Shown here in pieces: positions 1 to 9,590 of a stretch of DNA of 51,737 nucleotides; within the stretch, counting starts at the first letter, position 1, and the number at the start of each line of letters is the position of its first letter. The stretch is taken from NCBI GenBank assembly GCA_029866325.1, contig JARWZO010000017.1:1-51737 (forward strand). Reading direction: 5' to 3'. The notes under the pieces are model-generated. The model did no database searches and had not been told where the DNA came from. It saw only the letters and a list, made by a program, of their open reading frames with translations. This stretch comes from Fluviicola sp. GTDB lineage: Bacteria > Bacteroidota > Bacteroidia > Flavobacteriales_D > Crocinitomicaceae. The translations under genes and the position numbers were made by a program.

Positions 1-373
1 ACAATTTATTACGAATAGCCCGCCATGGCGAGCCTTCACCAACAAAATGGAAACTAGTTTCCATTATTCGCTCCCAATTCAATAATACAATTCCATTCGT
101 TTATTCGTGGGAGGCTGCGATGTGCTAATAAATAGGAAATCCCCCCTTGAGGGTGGATCGAGGAGGGTGGCCCACAGAATGATCTTCTCATCTGTGATTG
201 TGCACCAATTGTCGTATTTTTATTTATTCAATACAAATACCATGACTCACTATTGAAAACAATCCTCGTTTTAGGTTTCCATTTGTTAACCACTGTTGAA
301 AACTAAACTTCACCGCCGTCTTTTGAGACCCGCATGAAGGTGTTACATTTGAAGCTCATTCGAATACAGAATT
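1..373. other. Intergenic region upstream of mutS
   Basis: No convincing gene is seen in this stretch at the left window edge. It contains a perfect 20-nt palindrome at 46-65 (AATGGAAACT followed by its reverse complement) and a C-run/G-run hairpin around 140-155 whose core resembles the ends of the element at 3132-3424. No clear TAnnTTTG box was found close to the mutS start, so the mutS promoter is not assigned. Confidence 0.5.
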
Positions 374-3019
374 TTGGCTAAAAAGGAAAAAACCGGCGCG
401 GAAACGCCCTTGATGAAACAATACAACGAGATCAAAGCGCGACATCCGCAGGCCTTGTTGCTTTTTCGGGTGGGCGATTTCTACGAAACCTTCGGCGCCG
501 ATGCTGTGTTGACTTCGCGTGTGCTGGGGATTGTGCTCACCAAACGTGGTGCAGGCTCGGCTTCCGAAACCGAATTGGCAGGCTTTCCACATCATTCCCT
601 AGATGCCTATTTGCCGAAACTGGTGCGAGCCGGACATCGAGTGGCAATCTGTGATCAGCTTGAAGATCCGAAAATGACCAAAACCATCGTGAAACGCGGA
701 GTAACCGAATTGGTAACGCCCGGTATTTCGTTTAGCGACAAGGTACTCAACGGTCACAAGAATAACTTCCTTGCTGCCATTCACTTCGACCAGAATATTC
801 ACGGAGTGGCGTTTCTGGACATTACCACCGGGGAATTTTTCACCGCTCAAGGTTCGCTCGATTACATCGGGAAATTGATTCAAGGCTTCGAACCAAGTGA
901 AATTGTTTTTCAGAAAAACAAACACAAACTGTTCGACGAAACGTTCGGACAACGTTATTATACCTTTCGCCTCGAAGATTGGGTCTTTACACCCGATTTT
1001 GCGCAGGAACGATTGACCAATCAATTTCAGACCAATTCCCTCAAAGGATTTGGAATTGAAGATTTGAAACATGGTGTGATTGCTGCCGGAGCGATTTTGC
1101 ATTACCTCAGCGATACGCAGCACGACCGTTTGGGACATATTACCCAAATTCAGCGCATCGAAGAAGAAAAATACGTGTGGCTCGACCGGTTTACGATTCG
1201 TAACCTCGAGTTGGTAGCGCCGTTGAATGAAGGTGGTAAAACCTTGTTCGATGTCATCAACGCCACGCAAACTCCCATGGGCGACCGTTTGCTGAAACGC
1301 TGGATCGTGATGCCGCTCAAACAACCCGAGCAAATCAACCACCGTTTGGGAGCGGTAGAAGAATTGACGTCCAACGCGCAATTGCTGTTTGAAGTGGATC
1401 AGGAACTTAGCGCTATTGGCGACTTGGAACGCTTGGTGTCGAAAGTAGCCGTAGGTCGCATTTCCCCGAAAGAAGTGCGTGTGCTGGCGAGCATTTTAAA
1501 GCACATCGATCCGCTGAAATTCCTCACAGCAAGTGTTACCGACAAAAAAGGATTGTTGTTTCAGCTCTTTAACCGTCTAGAATCGTGCGAGCAATTCATA
1601 GAGTTGGTTGAACATACCATTTTGGAAGATGCGCCCATTGCTTTGGGAAAAGGTCCGGTGATTGCCAACGGAATCAATACCGAACTGGACGAACTGCGTG
1701 GCATTTCCGGTACGGGGAAAGATTTTCTGGAAACAATCCAAAACCGCGAATCGGAGCGAACGGGCATTCCGAGCTTAAAAATCTCGTTCAACAACGTCTT
1801 CGGGTATTACCTCGAAGTGCGCAATACACATAAAGACAAAGTTCCGGAAGAATGGATCCGCAAGCAAACTCTGGTGAATGCCGAGCGCTACATTACTCCA
1901 GAACTGAAAGAATACGAATCGAAAATTCTAGGGGCCGAAGACCGCATTGCCGTAATCGAATCGCGCATTTACGGTGAATTGATTCAGCAACTGGCACAAT
2001 TTGTTACACCGATTCAGCAAAACGCTCACCTCATTGCGCAACTGGATTGTTTGTGCGGATTTTCGCATGTAGCAACGCGTAATCAGTATGCCCGACCGGT
2101 GGTAAACGATGGTTTTGCATTGAGCATTACCGAAGGTCGCCACCCGGTGATTGAAGGTCAGCTGAAAGCCGGTGAGCAATATGTTCCCAACGATGTGTAC
2201 CTCGACAAAGAAACGCAGCAAATCATAATGATTACCGGACCCAACATGGCTGGTAAAAGTGCGTTATTGCGTCAAACTGCCTTGATTGTGCTCTTGGCGC
2301 AGATGGGAAGTTTTGTGCCTGCTGTGGCAGCCGAGATCGGGATCATCGACAAAGTATTTACCCGCGTGGGAGCGTCGGATAATATTTCTTCGGGCGAATC
2401 GACCTTCATGGTGGAGATGAACGAAACCTCAAGCATTCTCAATAACCTGTCAGACCGCAGTTTGATCTTGCTGGATGAAATCGGTCGCGGAACCAGCACT
2501 TACGACGGCATTTCCATTGCTTGGGCCATTGCCGAATACTTACACGAACACCCGACTGCGAAAGGAAAAACGCTCTTTGCGACGCATTACCACGAGCTCA
2601 ATGACATGGAAGAAGCTTTTCCGCGCATCCACAACTTTAACGTTTCGGTGAAAGAAGTGGGTCAGAAGATCATCTTTCTGCGCAAACTGGTGCGTGGTGG
2701 CAGTGAACACAGTTTCGGGATTCACGTGGCCAAACTAGCCGGTATGCCCAAACAAGTTGTAGAGCGCGCCGAATTGATGCTGCAACAACTGGAACTCAAC
2801 CACGCTTCGGCAGAAGTAGCGGTGAATGAAAAGAAAGGTCGCAAGAAAAATGCTCCTTCCGAAGTTTCAGCCGACAATATGCAACTCAGCTTTTTCCAGC
2901 TCAACGATCCTGTTCTAGAGCAAATCCACGATGAATTGGTAACGATTGATATCAATACACTCACTCCTGTTGAGGCGTTGATGAAGTTGAATGAGATTAA
3001 GAAATTGACGGGAGGGTAA
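374..3019 (+). CDS. mutS: DNA mismatch repair protein MutS
   Basis: MutS recognises mismatches and small loops and, with MutL, starts mismatch repair in the cytoplasm. The 881-residue product has the usual MutS1 length. Residues 36-38 are FYE, the Phe-X-Glu motif that stacks on the mismatched base. The core and clamp domains follow, then the C-terminal ABC-type ATPase with Walker A GPNMAGKS at 622-629, Walker B LLDE at 699-702 and the nearby signature segment ending [11 protein letters not shown]. The start is a TTG at 374: an in-frame TGA lies at 350 and no ATG lies between, and translation from TTG gives the expected N-terminus rich in Lys before the mismatch-binding domain. It is a stand-alone gene followed by a repeat element. 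Confidence 0.97.
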   Translation: MAKKEKTGAETPLMKQYNEIKARHPQALLLFRVGDFYETFGADAVLTSRVLGIVLTKRGAGSASETELAGFPHHSLDAYLPKLVRAGHRVAICDQLEDPKMTKTIVKRGVTELVTPGISFSDKVLNGHKNNFLAAIHFDQNIHGVAFLDITTGEFFTAQGSLDYIGKLIQGFEPSEIVFQKNKHKLFDETFGQRYYTFRLEDWVFTPDFAQERLTNQFQTNSLKGFGIEDLKHGVIAAGAILHYLSDTQHDRLGHITQIQRIEEEKYVWLDRFTIRNLELVAPLNEGGKTLFDVINATQTPMGDRLLKRWIVMPLKQPEQINHRLGAVEELTSNAQLLFEVDQELSAIGDLERLVSKVAVGRISPKEVRVLASILKHIDPLKFLTASVTDKKGLLFQLFNRLESCEQFIELVEHTILEDAPIALGKGPVIANGINTELDELRGISGTGKDFLETIQNRESERTGIPSLKISFNNVFGYYLEVRNTHKDKVPEEWIRKQTLVNAERYITPELKEYESKILGAEDRIAVIESRIYGELIQQLAQFVTPIQQNAHLIAQLDCLCGFSHVATRNQYARPVVNDGFALSITEGRHPVIEGQLKAGEQYVPNDVYLDKETQQIIMITGPNMAGKSALLRQTALIVLLAQMGSFVPAVAAEIGIIDKVFTRVGASDNISSGESTFMVEMNETSSILNNLSDRSLILLDEIGRGTSTYDGISIAWAIAEYLHEHPTAKGKTLFATHYHELNDMEEAFPRIHNFNVSVKEVGQKIIFLRKLVRGGSEHSFGIHVAKLAGMPKQVVERAELMLQQLELNHASAEVAVNEKKGRKKNAPSEVSADNMQLSFFQLNDPVLEQIHDELVTIDINTLTPVEALMKLNEIKKLTGG

Positions 3020-3456
3020 CTCTTTTGAGGGAACGAGGTATTTCGACTCTACTTCGTTTCGCGAAATGGGGGAGCTGGGTTTAGAGTTATCTGTTGAATG
3101 AAGAGTTGTTTTAAGACGGGAAATCTGTCTCCTCCCTCAAGGGCAATGTCATTAAGTTAAGCTCTAGAATTAATGCACAACCAATTAATAAATGAGTGGT
3201 ACAATATCTATTTCCGTCCTGTAGGGACGAAATATGGTAACACTAGGCCACCAAATAATCCATCACCTCGTAGGGGTGAAACTAAACAACAACCATATAA
3301 CAGTATATCTTACCCCACCTTAGGCGGGGCAAAAGCGTGGTTTACGTCCCGATGGGACTTCATTTATTGCGCAACTTGTTTATACGATATAAAGCTTAAC
3401 GTTATGACATTGCCCTCAAGGGAGAATGTGTGCTCTACCTCTTAAAATTGATTTTC
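3020..3456. other. Intergenic region holding a MITE-like repeat
   Basis: This stretch lies between the converging mutS and tatC genes. Most of it is the 293-bp inverted-repeat element described separately. An open frame of 90 codons runs through the element, but it follows the palindromic repeat modules and is not counted as a gene. Confidence 0.6.
3132..3424. repeat. MITE-like element with 35-bp terminal inverted repeats
   Basis: The left end (3132-3166) and the reverse complement of the right end (3390-3424) match at 30 of 35 positions, including the shared block AGGGCAATGTCAT. Between the ends lie four small hairpin modules: 3214-3233 (around CCTGTAGGGACG), 3271-3290 (CCTCGTAGGGGTG), 3314-3336 (CCCCACCTTAGGCGGGG) and 3345-3362 (GTCCCGATGGGAC). 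A 23-nt stretch (3221-3243) is identical to 30368-30390. No transposase gene and no obvious target-site duplication are seen, so 'MITE-like' describes the structure only. Confidence 0.6.
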
Positions 3457-4257
3457 TTAATCCTGACTAGCCCGTTTTTTCTCTACGCGCACCACCACCA
3501 GAATACCGATCTCATACAACAAAAGAATAGGAATAGAAACAATGATCTGGCTGATCATATCCGGTGGAGTAATCACCGCTGCCAAGATAAGTACAACAAC
3601 AATGGAATGCTTGCGGTATTTCTTTAAGAATCCGGAAGAAATGATACCAACTTTAGCTGTAATATACGCCACCACCGGCAGTAGAAAGAATAACCCCGTA
3701 TAAAACACTGTAGACAACACCATGCTCATGTAAGAACTGATGGTAAAGTTGTTTTTGATTTCTTTGGTGATTTGGTAGGTTCCAAAGAACTGCACACTCA
3801 TGGGAGTCACCACAAAATAGCCGAACAAAATACCGAGAAAAAACAGCATGCTCACATAAAACACAATGCCTTTCACCATCTTTTTCTCATTGGCTTTCAG
3901 TCCGGGTTTCACGAAACTCCACAACTGGTGAAACACATACGGAAACGAAACCACTACTCCGCCTAGGAAACTCATCATCAATCCGTAAGAGAACTGACCG
4001 CTCACGGTGGTACTTTGAAAGTCGACCGGAATTTCTTCCACGCACATAAAGTTGAGGTACTTGCAGCAAAATTCGAAGGTCACGAAGTCTTTCTTACTCA
4101 TCGAAATAAAAATATTCCGCATGATCCAATCCTGGTAACACCAAATAACAACCGCCATCACAAGAATCACCGCAACAGATCTTACCAACCTCCAGCGAAG
4201 TTCCTCCAAGTGCTGGAGAAATGACATATTACTTGGTGCTTCGTTTTGCTCTTCCAT
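3457..4257 (-). CDS. tatC: Sec-independent protein translocase TatC
   Basis: TatC is the multi-spanning receptor of the twin-arginine translocase; it binds RR signal peptides of folded substrates at the inner membrane. The product shows the classic N-terminal amphipathic motif HLEELRWRL, six hydrophobic segments, the conserved GYFVVTPMSVQFF region and TPPDMISQ before the last helices. I place the start at the ATG at 4257 (266 residues). An upstream in-frame TTG at 4272 would overlap a perfect TACTTTTG -7 box, which argues against it. No tatA/tatB gene is adjacent. A Cys/Phe-rich periplasmic loop after the first helix (FEFCCKYLNFMC) is longer than in the E. coli protein, as is usual in Bacteroidota. 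Confidence 0.95.
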   Translation of the reverse strand: MEEQNEAPSNMSFLQHLEELRWRLVRSVAVILVMAVVIWCYQDWIMRNIFISMSKKDFVTFEFCCKYLNFMCVEEIPVDFQSTTVSGQFSYGLMMSFLGGVVVSFPYVFHQLWSFVKPGLKANEKKMVKGIVFYVSMLFFLGILFGYFVVTPMSVQFFGTYQITKEIKNNFTISSYMSMVLSTVFYTGLFFLLPVVAYITAKVGIISSGFLKKYRKHSIVVVLILAAVITPPDMISQIIVSIPILLLYEIGILVVVRVEKKRASQD

Positions 4258-4269
4258 AAATTCCGAGTG

Positions 4270-4277
4270 CAAAAGTA
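4270..4277 (-). promoter_or_regulatory. Candidate -7 box for tatC (TACTTTTG)
   Basis: On the minus strand this reads TACTTTTG, a full match to the Bacteroidota -7 consensus TAnnTTTG. It ends 13 nt before the tatC ATG, giving a very short predicted leader. No well-spaced TTG -33 element is obvious. Confidence 0.45.
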
Positions 4278-4651
4278 ACGATTCTTACACACAAAGGCAC
4301 AATAGAGGAAGACAAGAACAAGGTAAGTTTCGTGAGTTTTTTCGTTAAGGTAGTTTTTTCGTTTAGTGAGGTAGGAAGTTCAACCCGATAAACTTAAAAA
4401 CTTGCGAACTCAATAACTTTTGTGTGAGCCTGAGACGGATAATAAAGTGAATTACTAAAAGATTAGCATTGTACAGCTGCATATTTCCGAATTGTGACTA
4501 AATTTCTTCACCCAAACTCATGTTAATAGTTGTTTTTTCCACTTTTATCACCTAATTTAGTATGGTTGCCGATTTTTACGCGGCATTCGGAATCATTTGG
4601 TTAATTTCGATTTAACATTTAATTTAGGTAACATTCTAATATTCAAACTTT
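4278..4651. other. Divergent intergenic region tatC/recQ
   Basis: This region separates the divergent tatC and recQ genes. It holds a copy of the AAACTTAAAAACTT / AACTCAATAA repeat family (about 4389-4420), also seen at 9028-9080, 22282-22333 and 23094-23143. For recQ the best -7 candidate is TAATTTAG near 4553, which is only a partial match. I see no gene here. Confidence 0.4.
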
Positions 4652-6832
4652 ATGGATCATTTAGATCTAAAAGGAGCACTTCGTAAGTTTTTTGGTTTTG
4701 ACAGTTTCAAGGGGCAGCAAGAAGACATTATTACCAATGTATTAAACAAACAGAATACATTCGTAATCATGCCTACAGGCGGTGGAAAGTCACTTTGTTA
4801 TCAACTTCCGGCGCTTCTTTCAGAAGGTACGGCCATTGTGGTTTCTCCGCTAATCGCCTTAATGAAAAATCAGGTAGATGCTATTCGCAACGTGAGTGAT
4901 CATGATTCGATTGCGCATTTCATGAACTCTTCATTGAGTAAAACAGAAATCAACCGCGTGAAAGACGATATTCTTGCGGGTAAAACAAAACTCTTGTACG
5001 TAGCTCCCGAATCGCTAACTAAACAAGAGAACATCGATTTCTTAACCTCGGTTCCGATTTCGTTTTTTGCCATCGACGAAGCGCACTGTATCTCAGAATG
5101 GGGACATGATTTCCGTCCTGAATACCGTCGTTTGCGAGAGATTTTTGAGAAAATTTCAGATGTTTCTATCATTGCTTTAACAGCTACGGCTACACCTAAA
5201 GTACAGTCTGATATTCAGAAAAATCTGAACATGACGGACGCCATTTTGTTCAAGTCGTCGTTTAACCGCGATAACTTGTACTACGAAATTCGCCCGAAAC
5301 GTCAGGTAGAAAAAGAAATCATCAAATACATCCGCGCGCGCGCCGGAAAGTCGGGCATCATTTATTGCCTTTCGCGCAAGAAAGTGGAAGAAATGGCCGA
5401 GTTGCTGCAGGTAAACGGTATCAACGCCCTTGCTTACCACGCCGGATTGGATGCTACCACACGTGCGCGTCACCAGGATATGTTCCTGATGGAAGAAGTG
5501 GATGTGATTGTAGCTACCATTGCCTTCGGAATGGGAATCGATAAGCCCGATGTGCGTTTTGTGATTCACCACGATATTCCGAAATCATTGGAAAGTTATT
5601 ATCAGGAAACTGGTCGAGCAGGTCGTGACGGCGGTGTGGGTGAATGCATTGTTTTCTATAGTTATAAAGACATTGAAAAGCTGGAGAAATTCCTGCAAGG
5701 GAAACCGGTGGCCGAACAGGAAGTAGGCAAACAACTCTTGAACGAGATTGTATCGTACAGCGAAACTTCGGTTTGTCGACGCAAGTTTATCCTGCATTAT
5801 TTCGGAGAGGAATTCAACGAAAAACAATGCTCGGAAATGTGTGACAATTGTCGTTATCCGCGCGAGCGTTTCGAAGGTTCTATCTACGTGCATCAGTTAT
5901 TACAAGTGGTGGATATTTTGCAGGAAATGCAAAAATCGAAACACGTTTGCGCTTTCTTATCCGGCGGTGTCACGGCAGAGATCAAAAGCTACCGTCACGA
6001 TCAAATGCCGATGTTCGGTATCGGAAAAGAGAAAGATGAGCATTTCTGGAATGCGGTGATCCGTCAAACGGTTGTGGGTGGCTTGCTTTATAAAGATGTT
6101 GAAACATACGGCACGCTGAAGTTTACGGATCGAGGTCGGGCATTTTTAGCGAATCCTGAACCATTCACCTTGCTCAAACAACACGATTTCTCTATTGCCG
6201 ATGATGATGAATCGATTATCTCGGGTGGAAAAGGCGGTGCGTTTGACGAAGAACTTTATGAATTGCTTGCAGATTTGCGTAAATCACTTTCCAAACAACA
6301 CAATATTCCGCCGTTTGTGATTTTCCAGGAACCGTCGTTGAAAGACATGTGCCTGCAATACCCGATCACGATTGAGGAATTGACCAACGTGCAAGGAGTG
6401 GGAACCGGAAAAGCGCAACGCTATGGATTGCCATTCATTGACCTCATCAAAAATTATGTGGAAGAAAACGACATTGATCGTCCGCAAGATTTGGTGATGA
6501 AATCGTTGGTGAATAAATCGGGATTAAAAGTGCAACTGATTCAAAACATCGACCGCAAATTGCCGTTGGAAGACATTGGTCGTGCGCAAGGAAAATCGAT
6601 GGATGAAGTAATTGAGGAAATTGAAGCAATCGTTTCTTCAGGAACCCGCGTAAACATCAATTATTACATCGACGAAATCTTGGATCCGGAAAATCAGGAA
6701 GAAATTTTTGATTATTTCTCGGAAGCTGAAACCGATGATTTGACGACAGCTTACCATGAATTGGACGGCGATTATTCCGAAGAGGAATTGCGATTGATGC
6801 GGATTAAGTTTATGAGTGAAATGGCGAACTGA
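4652..6832 (+). CDS. recQ: ATP-dependent DNA helicase RecQ with C-terminal HTH_40 domain
   Basis: RecQ is a 3'-5' DNA helicase acting in recombination and replication-fork repair. The 726-residue product has Walker A PTGGGKS (41-47), DEAH box D142-H145 followed by the aromatic-rich loop, motif III ALTATAT, and helicase motifs V/VI (FGMGIDKPDVR; QETGRAGRDG). The RQC zinc site is visible as CRRKF...CSEMCDNC. An HRDC domain follows (around ELLADLRKSLSKQ), then a helical C-terminal extension of the HTH_40 type, which E. coli RecQ (about 610 residues) lacks but Bacteroidota RecQ often has. The ATG at 4652 is in good position. It is monocistronic and converges on the kinase gene downstream. Confidence 0.96.
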   Translation: MDHLDLKGALRKFFGFDSFKGQQEDIITNVLNKQNTFVIMPTGGGKSLCYQLPALLSEGTAIVVSPLIALMKNQVDAIRNVSDHDSIAHFMNSSLSKTEINRVKDDILAGKTKLLYVAPESLTKQENIDFLTSVPISFFAIDEAHCISEWGHDFRPEYRRLREIFEKISDVSIIALTATATPKVQSDIQKNLNMTDAILFKSSFNRDNLYYEIRPKRQVEKEIIKYIRARAGKSGIIYCLSRKKVEEMAELLQVNGINALAYHAGLDATTRARHQDMFLMEEVDVIVATIAFGMGIDKPDVRFVIHHDIPKSLESYYQETGRAGRDGGVGECIVFYSYKDIEKLEKFLQGKPVAEQEVGKQLLNEIVSYSETSVCRRKFILHYFGEEFNEKQCSEMCDNCRYPRERFEGSIYVHQLLQVVDILQEMQKSKHVCAFLSGGVTAEIKSYRHDQMPMFGIGKEKDEHFWNAVIRQTVVGGLLYKDVETYGTLKFTDRGRAFLANPEPFTLLKQHDFSIADDDESIISGGKGGAFDEELYELLADLRKSLSKQHNIPPFVIFQEPSLKDMCLQYPITIEELTNVQGVGTGKAQRYGLPFIDLIKNYVEENDIDRPQDLVMKSLVNKSGLKVQLIQNIDRKLPLEDIGRAQGKSMDEVIEEIEAIVSSGTRVNINYYIDEILDPENQEEIFDYFSEAETDDLTTAYHELDGDYSEEELRLMRIKFMSEMAN

Positions 6833-6844
6833 TTAATGATGCTT

Positions 6845-6895
6845 GATTTTTGATGTTGGATTTTTGATTGGGTTTTCCATCCAACATCAAAAATC
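6845..6895. repeat. 17-bp inverted repeat between convergent genes (TTTTGATGTTGGAT family)
   Basis: Arms 6845-6861 and 6879-6895 are perfect 17-bp complements enclosing a 17-nt loop, and a partial third copy (ATCCAACATC) continues to 6910. The repeat lies between the stops of recQ and the ABC1 kinase gene, so it could act as a bidirectional terminator. The same word recurs at 10261-10282, 27571-27590 and 27679-27698, which marks it as a dispersed intergenic repeat. Confidence 0.7.
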
Positions 6896-6912
6896 CAACA
6901 TCCAACATCTAT

Positions 6913-8244
6913 TTAATCCAACGAATAATTCAACCTCACATTTGCCTTGAGCTGATGCATCAGTGAATACAATCCGAAAAAGGTGCGCATGATGTAGATG
7001 GCATGTTTGGAACCTCGGGCATTGTTCATTTTGCGCAGGTCTTTGTTTTGCGACAATTCTTCGCCCATCACAAAAATGCGTTTGAAGTAGGCTTCATCGG
7101 CAAAATCGAAGGTTTCGGAGTGAAACGGTAGGCCAAGCAAGCCGATCATGTCTCCATAAATCTGTTGCAATAATTTCTTTTGTTCAGGTGTATCTTCGGG
7201 ACGGAACAATTCAATTTGAACGTAAATTTCGTCGAGTTGCGCCTGATTTTTGATGATTTCGGGCTTGAGCAGCTGAAAGTAATTCACGAAAAAATCATTG
7301 GGAATTTCTTTGATACAACCAAAATCAATCACACAGAGGTTGTTATCGGCATCGATGATAAAATTGCCGGGATGCGGATCGGCGTGTACTTTGCGCAGGA
7401 TCTTCATTTGGTAAAGGAAAAAATCCCACATCGCTTGTCCGATTGCATTGCGCACTTCCTGAGACGGGTTGGTTTTCAGAAACTCAGGAAACATCAATCC
7501 TTCAATCCAATCCATGGTGAGAATGCGATTATTCGACCATTGTTCGTAATAGATCGGAAAACGCAATCCATTGATAAACGAGCAGGCTTCACCAATTTCA
7601 TTCCCACTTTTCAATTCCTGAATGTAATCGGTTTCTTCAAGCAATTTCGATTCCACCTCATCCATGTATTGCTTCATATCCGAAGCTTTCATGTTGAGCA
7701 ATTGAGTGGCAAGCGGTTTCACCAGTTTTAAATCGGAACTAATCGATTCGGCGACTCCCGGATATTGAATCTTTACCGCTAACTGCTGATCGCCTTTGCG
7801 TGCTTTGTGCACTTGTCCTATACTGGCAGCATGAACGGCATCGCGTGAAAACTCGTCAAATACATCGGTTGGTTTTTGCCCGAAATGCTTCTGAAAGGTT
7901 TTTAATACCAAGGGATACGAAAGTGGCGGAGCGTTGTATTGCGCCATGGCAAACTGATCCTGATAAGCCTGCGGCAAAATACCATTGTCCATGCTCATCA
8001 TTTGCGCTACTTTGAGCGCACTGCCTTTTAGCTGACTGAGTGAGGAATAAATATCGGACGCGTTGTCTTTGTGTAACTTCTCTTTGGTCAGCGACGGATT
8101 GACGCTTTTCTTGGCGTAATATTTCAGGTAGTTCCCTCCTACTTTGGCGCTTGTACCGATGATCTTGGCAGCGCGTTGTACTTTCGAGGTTGGTATTTTT
8201 GACATTCCTTCGCCATGGAGCGCATGGTCATCGTCTTCTTTCAT
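6913..8244 (-). CDS. ABC1/AarF (UbiB-like) atypical kinase
   Basis: This is a member of the ABC1/ADCK/UbiB protein-kinase-like family, whose bacterial members support quinone or lipid metabolism. The 443-residue product shows a KxGQ-like segment (LKGSALKVAQMMSMD), the Ala-rich nucleotide loop HAASIGQVHKA, the VAVK-like lysine in LAVKIQYPG, the catalytic-loop motif VHADPHPGNF and the metal-binding IDFG. The KxGQ motif is degenerate here (K-V-A-Q), as in many Bacteroidota members. No C-terminal membrane anchor is obvious. The start lies 1 bp after the tetR stop, so the two genes form an operon and are likely co-regulated. The substrate is unknown; a direct role in ubiquinone synthesis is not implied because Flavobacteriales use menaquinone. 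Confidence 0.88.
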   Translation of the reverse strand: MKEDDDHALHGEGMSKIPTSKVQRAAKIIGTSAKVGGNYLKYYAKKSVNPSLTKEKLHKDNASDIYSSLSQLKGSALKVAQMMSMDNGILPQAYQDQFAMAQYNAPPLSYPLVLKTFQKHFGQKPTDVFDEFSRDAVHAASIGQVHKARKGDQQLAVKIQYPGVAESISSDLKLVKPLATQLLNMKASDMKQYMDEVESKLLEETDYIQELKSGNEIGEACSFINGLRFPIYYEQWSNNRILTMDWIEGLMFPEFLKTNPSQEVRNAIGQAMWDFFLYQMKILRKVHADPHPGNFIIDADNNLCVIDFGCIKEIPNDFFVNYFQLLKPEIIKNQAQLDEIYVQIELFRPEDTPEQKKLLQQIYGDMIGLLGLPFHSETFDFADEAYFKRIFVMGEELSQNKDLRKMNNARGSKHAIYIMRTFFGLYSLMHQLKANVRLNYSLD

Positions 8245-8245
8245 G

Positions 8246-8881
8246 CTAAAAGACTTTGGTTTTTAACGCAAACTTACCGAAATCGAGGAGCGAGTCGAGC
8301 GGACTGCTGCCCAGCATATCAAAACTCAGGTTCACCGATTTCTCGATAGCCGCATCGGTTGTTGCAAACGCTTCCGAATCATCTTTCAACCAAACGCGGA
8401 ACAAGTAAGCAAACACCACAGGAATACCTTTGGCATAATGCTGACCGATCAGCGGACGATCTTTGATTTCTTCCTGCATTTTTGCTTCCGACAAAATCAA
8501 GCCGGCGCGTTCGGACAACAGCCCCATGAATTTTTTCCAATCTTTACTGGTTTCAGGAGCTTTTCTGAGCTCACTGTAGCGCGCCAGCAAATAAGAACGT
8601 TGTTCACTGAACTGTTCAAACAATGTAAAGAACATGGCCAGTAACTTTTCCCTTGCAGAAAAATCAGCGTAATTGGAATCTTCATCCAATAAAGCGGCTG
8701 TTTTCACCATAAATTCGGCAACGATGGCGTTTCGCAACGCATCTAAACTTCCGAAATGTGCATAAAAATCCGCTTCTTCGAATTTCAGTTTCTTAGTCAG
8801 TTCAAACACCGAGTTGGGCGATCTGCCATTCAGTAATTCAAACTCGATGTAGCCTTTGATGATTTTTTCGCGCTGAGCCAT
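8246..8881 (-). CDS. TetR-family transcriptional regulator
   Basis: The 211-residue protein has a TetR-type N-terminal helix-turn-helix: an N-terminal helix (KIIKGYIEFELLNG), then SVFELTKKLKFEEADFYAHF with the typical recognition helix ending in a YxxF-like HFGSLDALRNAIV. The C-terminal all-helical part is presumably a ligand or dimer domain. It is followed after 1 bp by the ABC1 kinase gene and probably controls that operon, autoregulation being usual for the family. The ligand cannot be read from the sequence. Confidence 0.8.
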   Translation of the reverse strand: MAQREKIIKGYIEFELLNGRSPNSVFELTKKLKFEEADFYAHFGSLDALRNAIVAEFMVKTAALLDEDSNYADFSAREKLLAMFFTLFEQFSEQRSYLLARYSELRKAPETSKDWKKFMGLLSERAGLILSEAKMQEEIKDRPLIGQHYAKGIPVVFAYLFRVWLKDDSEAFATTDAAIEKSVNLSFDMLGSSPLDSLLDFGKFALKTKVF

Positions 8882-9269
8882 AGCTTCCGTTTTTATGTGA
8901 TACAGTTGTTCCTTCGGTTTGCCGAAACCTTCTTTCGACCGGGATGATTAAACCGATAGAAAGGTAAGGAGTTTCAAAAGAAAGCGAGTAGAAATTATCG
9001 TTTTTTAACGGTGCTTTGTTTAGTTTGATGAGTTAACAAGTTTATCAGTTTATTAAGTTCATCCTACTAAAAAACGAACAAACTCATGCACCCATTTGCC
9101 TTATTTCAATTATTCGATTAGTTTTGGTACATAAATAACAACTGCGCTATTCATGCAATATCCTTTTAGTTTCAACATACTGTCGTTTCAACTGAACTTG
9201 CTAAAAAGCGATCAAACTATGATTTATATAGTAGATACGACAACCTATAGAATATAAAACAAATCAACT
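8882..9269. other. Intergenic region with AAGTTTAT repeat copy
   Basis: This divergent intergenic region lies between tetR and the small membrane gene at 9270. It contains a GGTTT-GCCG-AAACC hairpin near 8916-8929 and a degenerate copy (about 9028-9080) of the AAGTTTAT/TTAAGTT inverted-repeat family seen elsewhere in the window. A 34-codon open frame at 9154 has no supporting feature and is not called. Confidence 0.4.
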
Positions 9270-9590
9270 ATGGCACTAGCAAGAACCAAAACAAAATCGG
9301 ACTCATTGAAAAAAAATGATAAGTCGATGACCAAACTCGAGCAAATTCAGGTCCTCATGAATGCTTTCAAAATGGAACGAATTGTGTATATCATCCTCAC
9401 GACGATTTCTGCTATTTCATTGATTTTAACCAGTTTATTTTTTGTCGACACCGAAAAAAGAATGGAGACATTACTGATCATTTTAGCTCCAACCGGCGCA
9501 TTGACCATGTGTGTGTTCAGAATTCTAAAAATGTGGGACGACGCTCTGAAATTCATTACCGAATCAAACACTGGCGACGATGAACAATAA
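9270..9590 (+). CDS. Small two-helix membrane protein, unknown
   Basis: I do not recognise this 106-residue protein. It has a Lys-rich N-terminus, then two hydrophobic segments (about residues 30-53, IVYIILTTISAISLILTSLFF, and 63-80, LLIILAPTGALTMCVFRIL) and an acidic C-terminus (NTGDDEQ). Its 3' end overlaps the next start by 11 nt, which suggests translational coupling. It heads a four-gene plus-strand cluster reaching 10997 that looks like one membrane-associated unit. It resembles two-helix effector or accessory membrane proteins, but nothing more can be supported. Confidence 0.7.
   Translation: MALARTKTKSDSLKKNDKSMTKLEQIQVLMNAFKMERIVYIILTTISAISLILTSLFFVDTEKRMETLLIILAPTGALTMCVFRILKMWDDALKFITESNTGDDEQ

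Noticed and set aside
599-1381. 260-codon antisense frame inside mutS
   Set aside because: It is a shadow of the well-supported mutS frame, with no domain and no promoter.
3173-3445. 90-codon open frame between mutS and tatC
   Set aside because: It runs along the palindromic modules of the 293-bp element, and its words recur in the same modules at 30.3-30.4 kb; it reflects the repeat, not a gene.
9154-9258. 34-codon open frame upstream of the membrane cluster
   Set aside because: No signal peptide, promoter box or other support; chance frame in AT-rich DNA.
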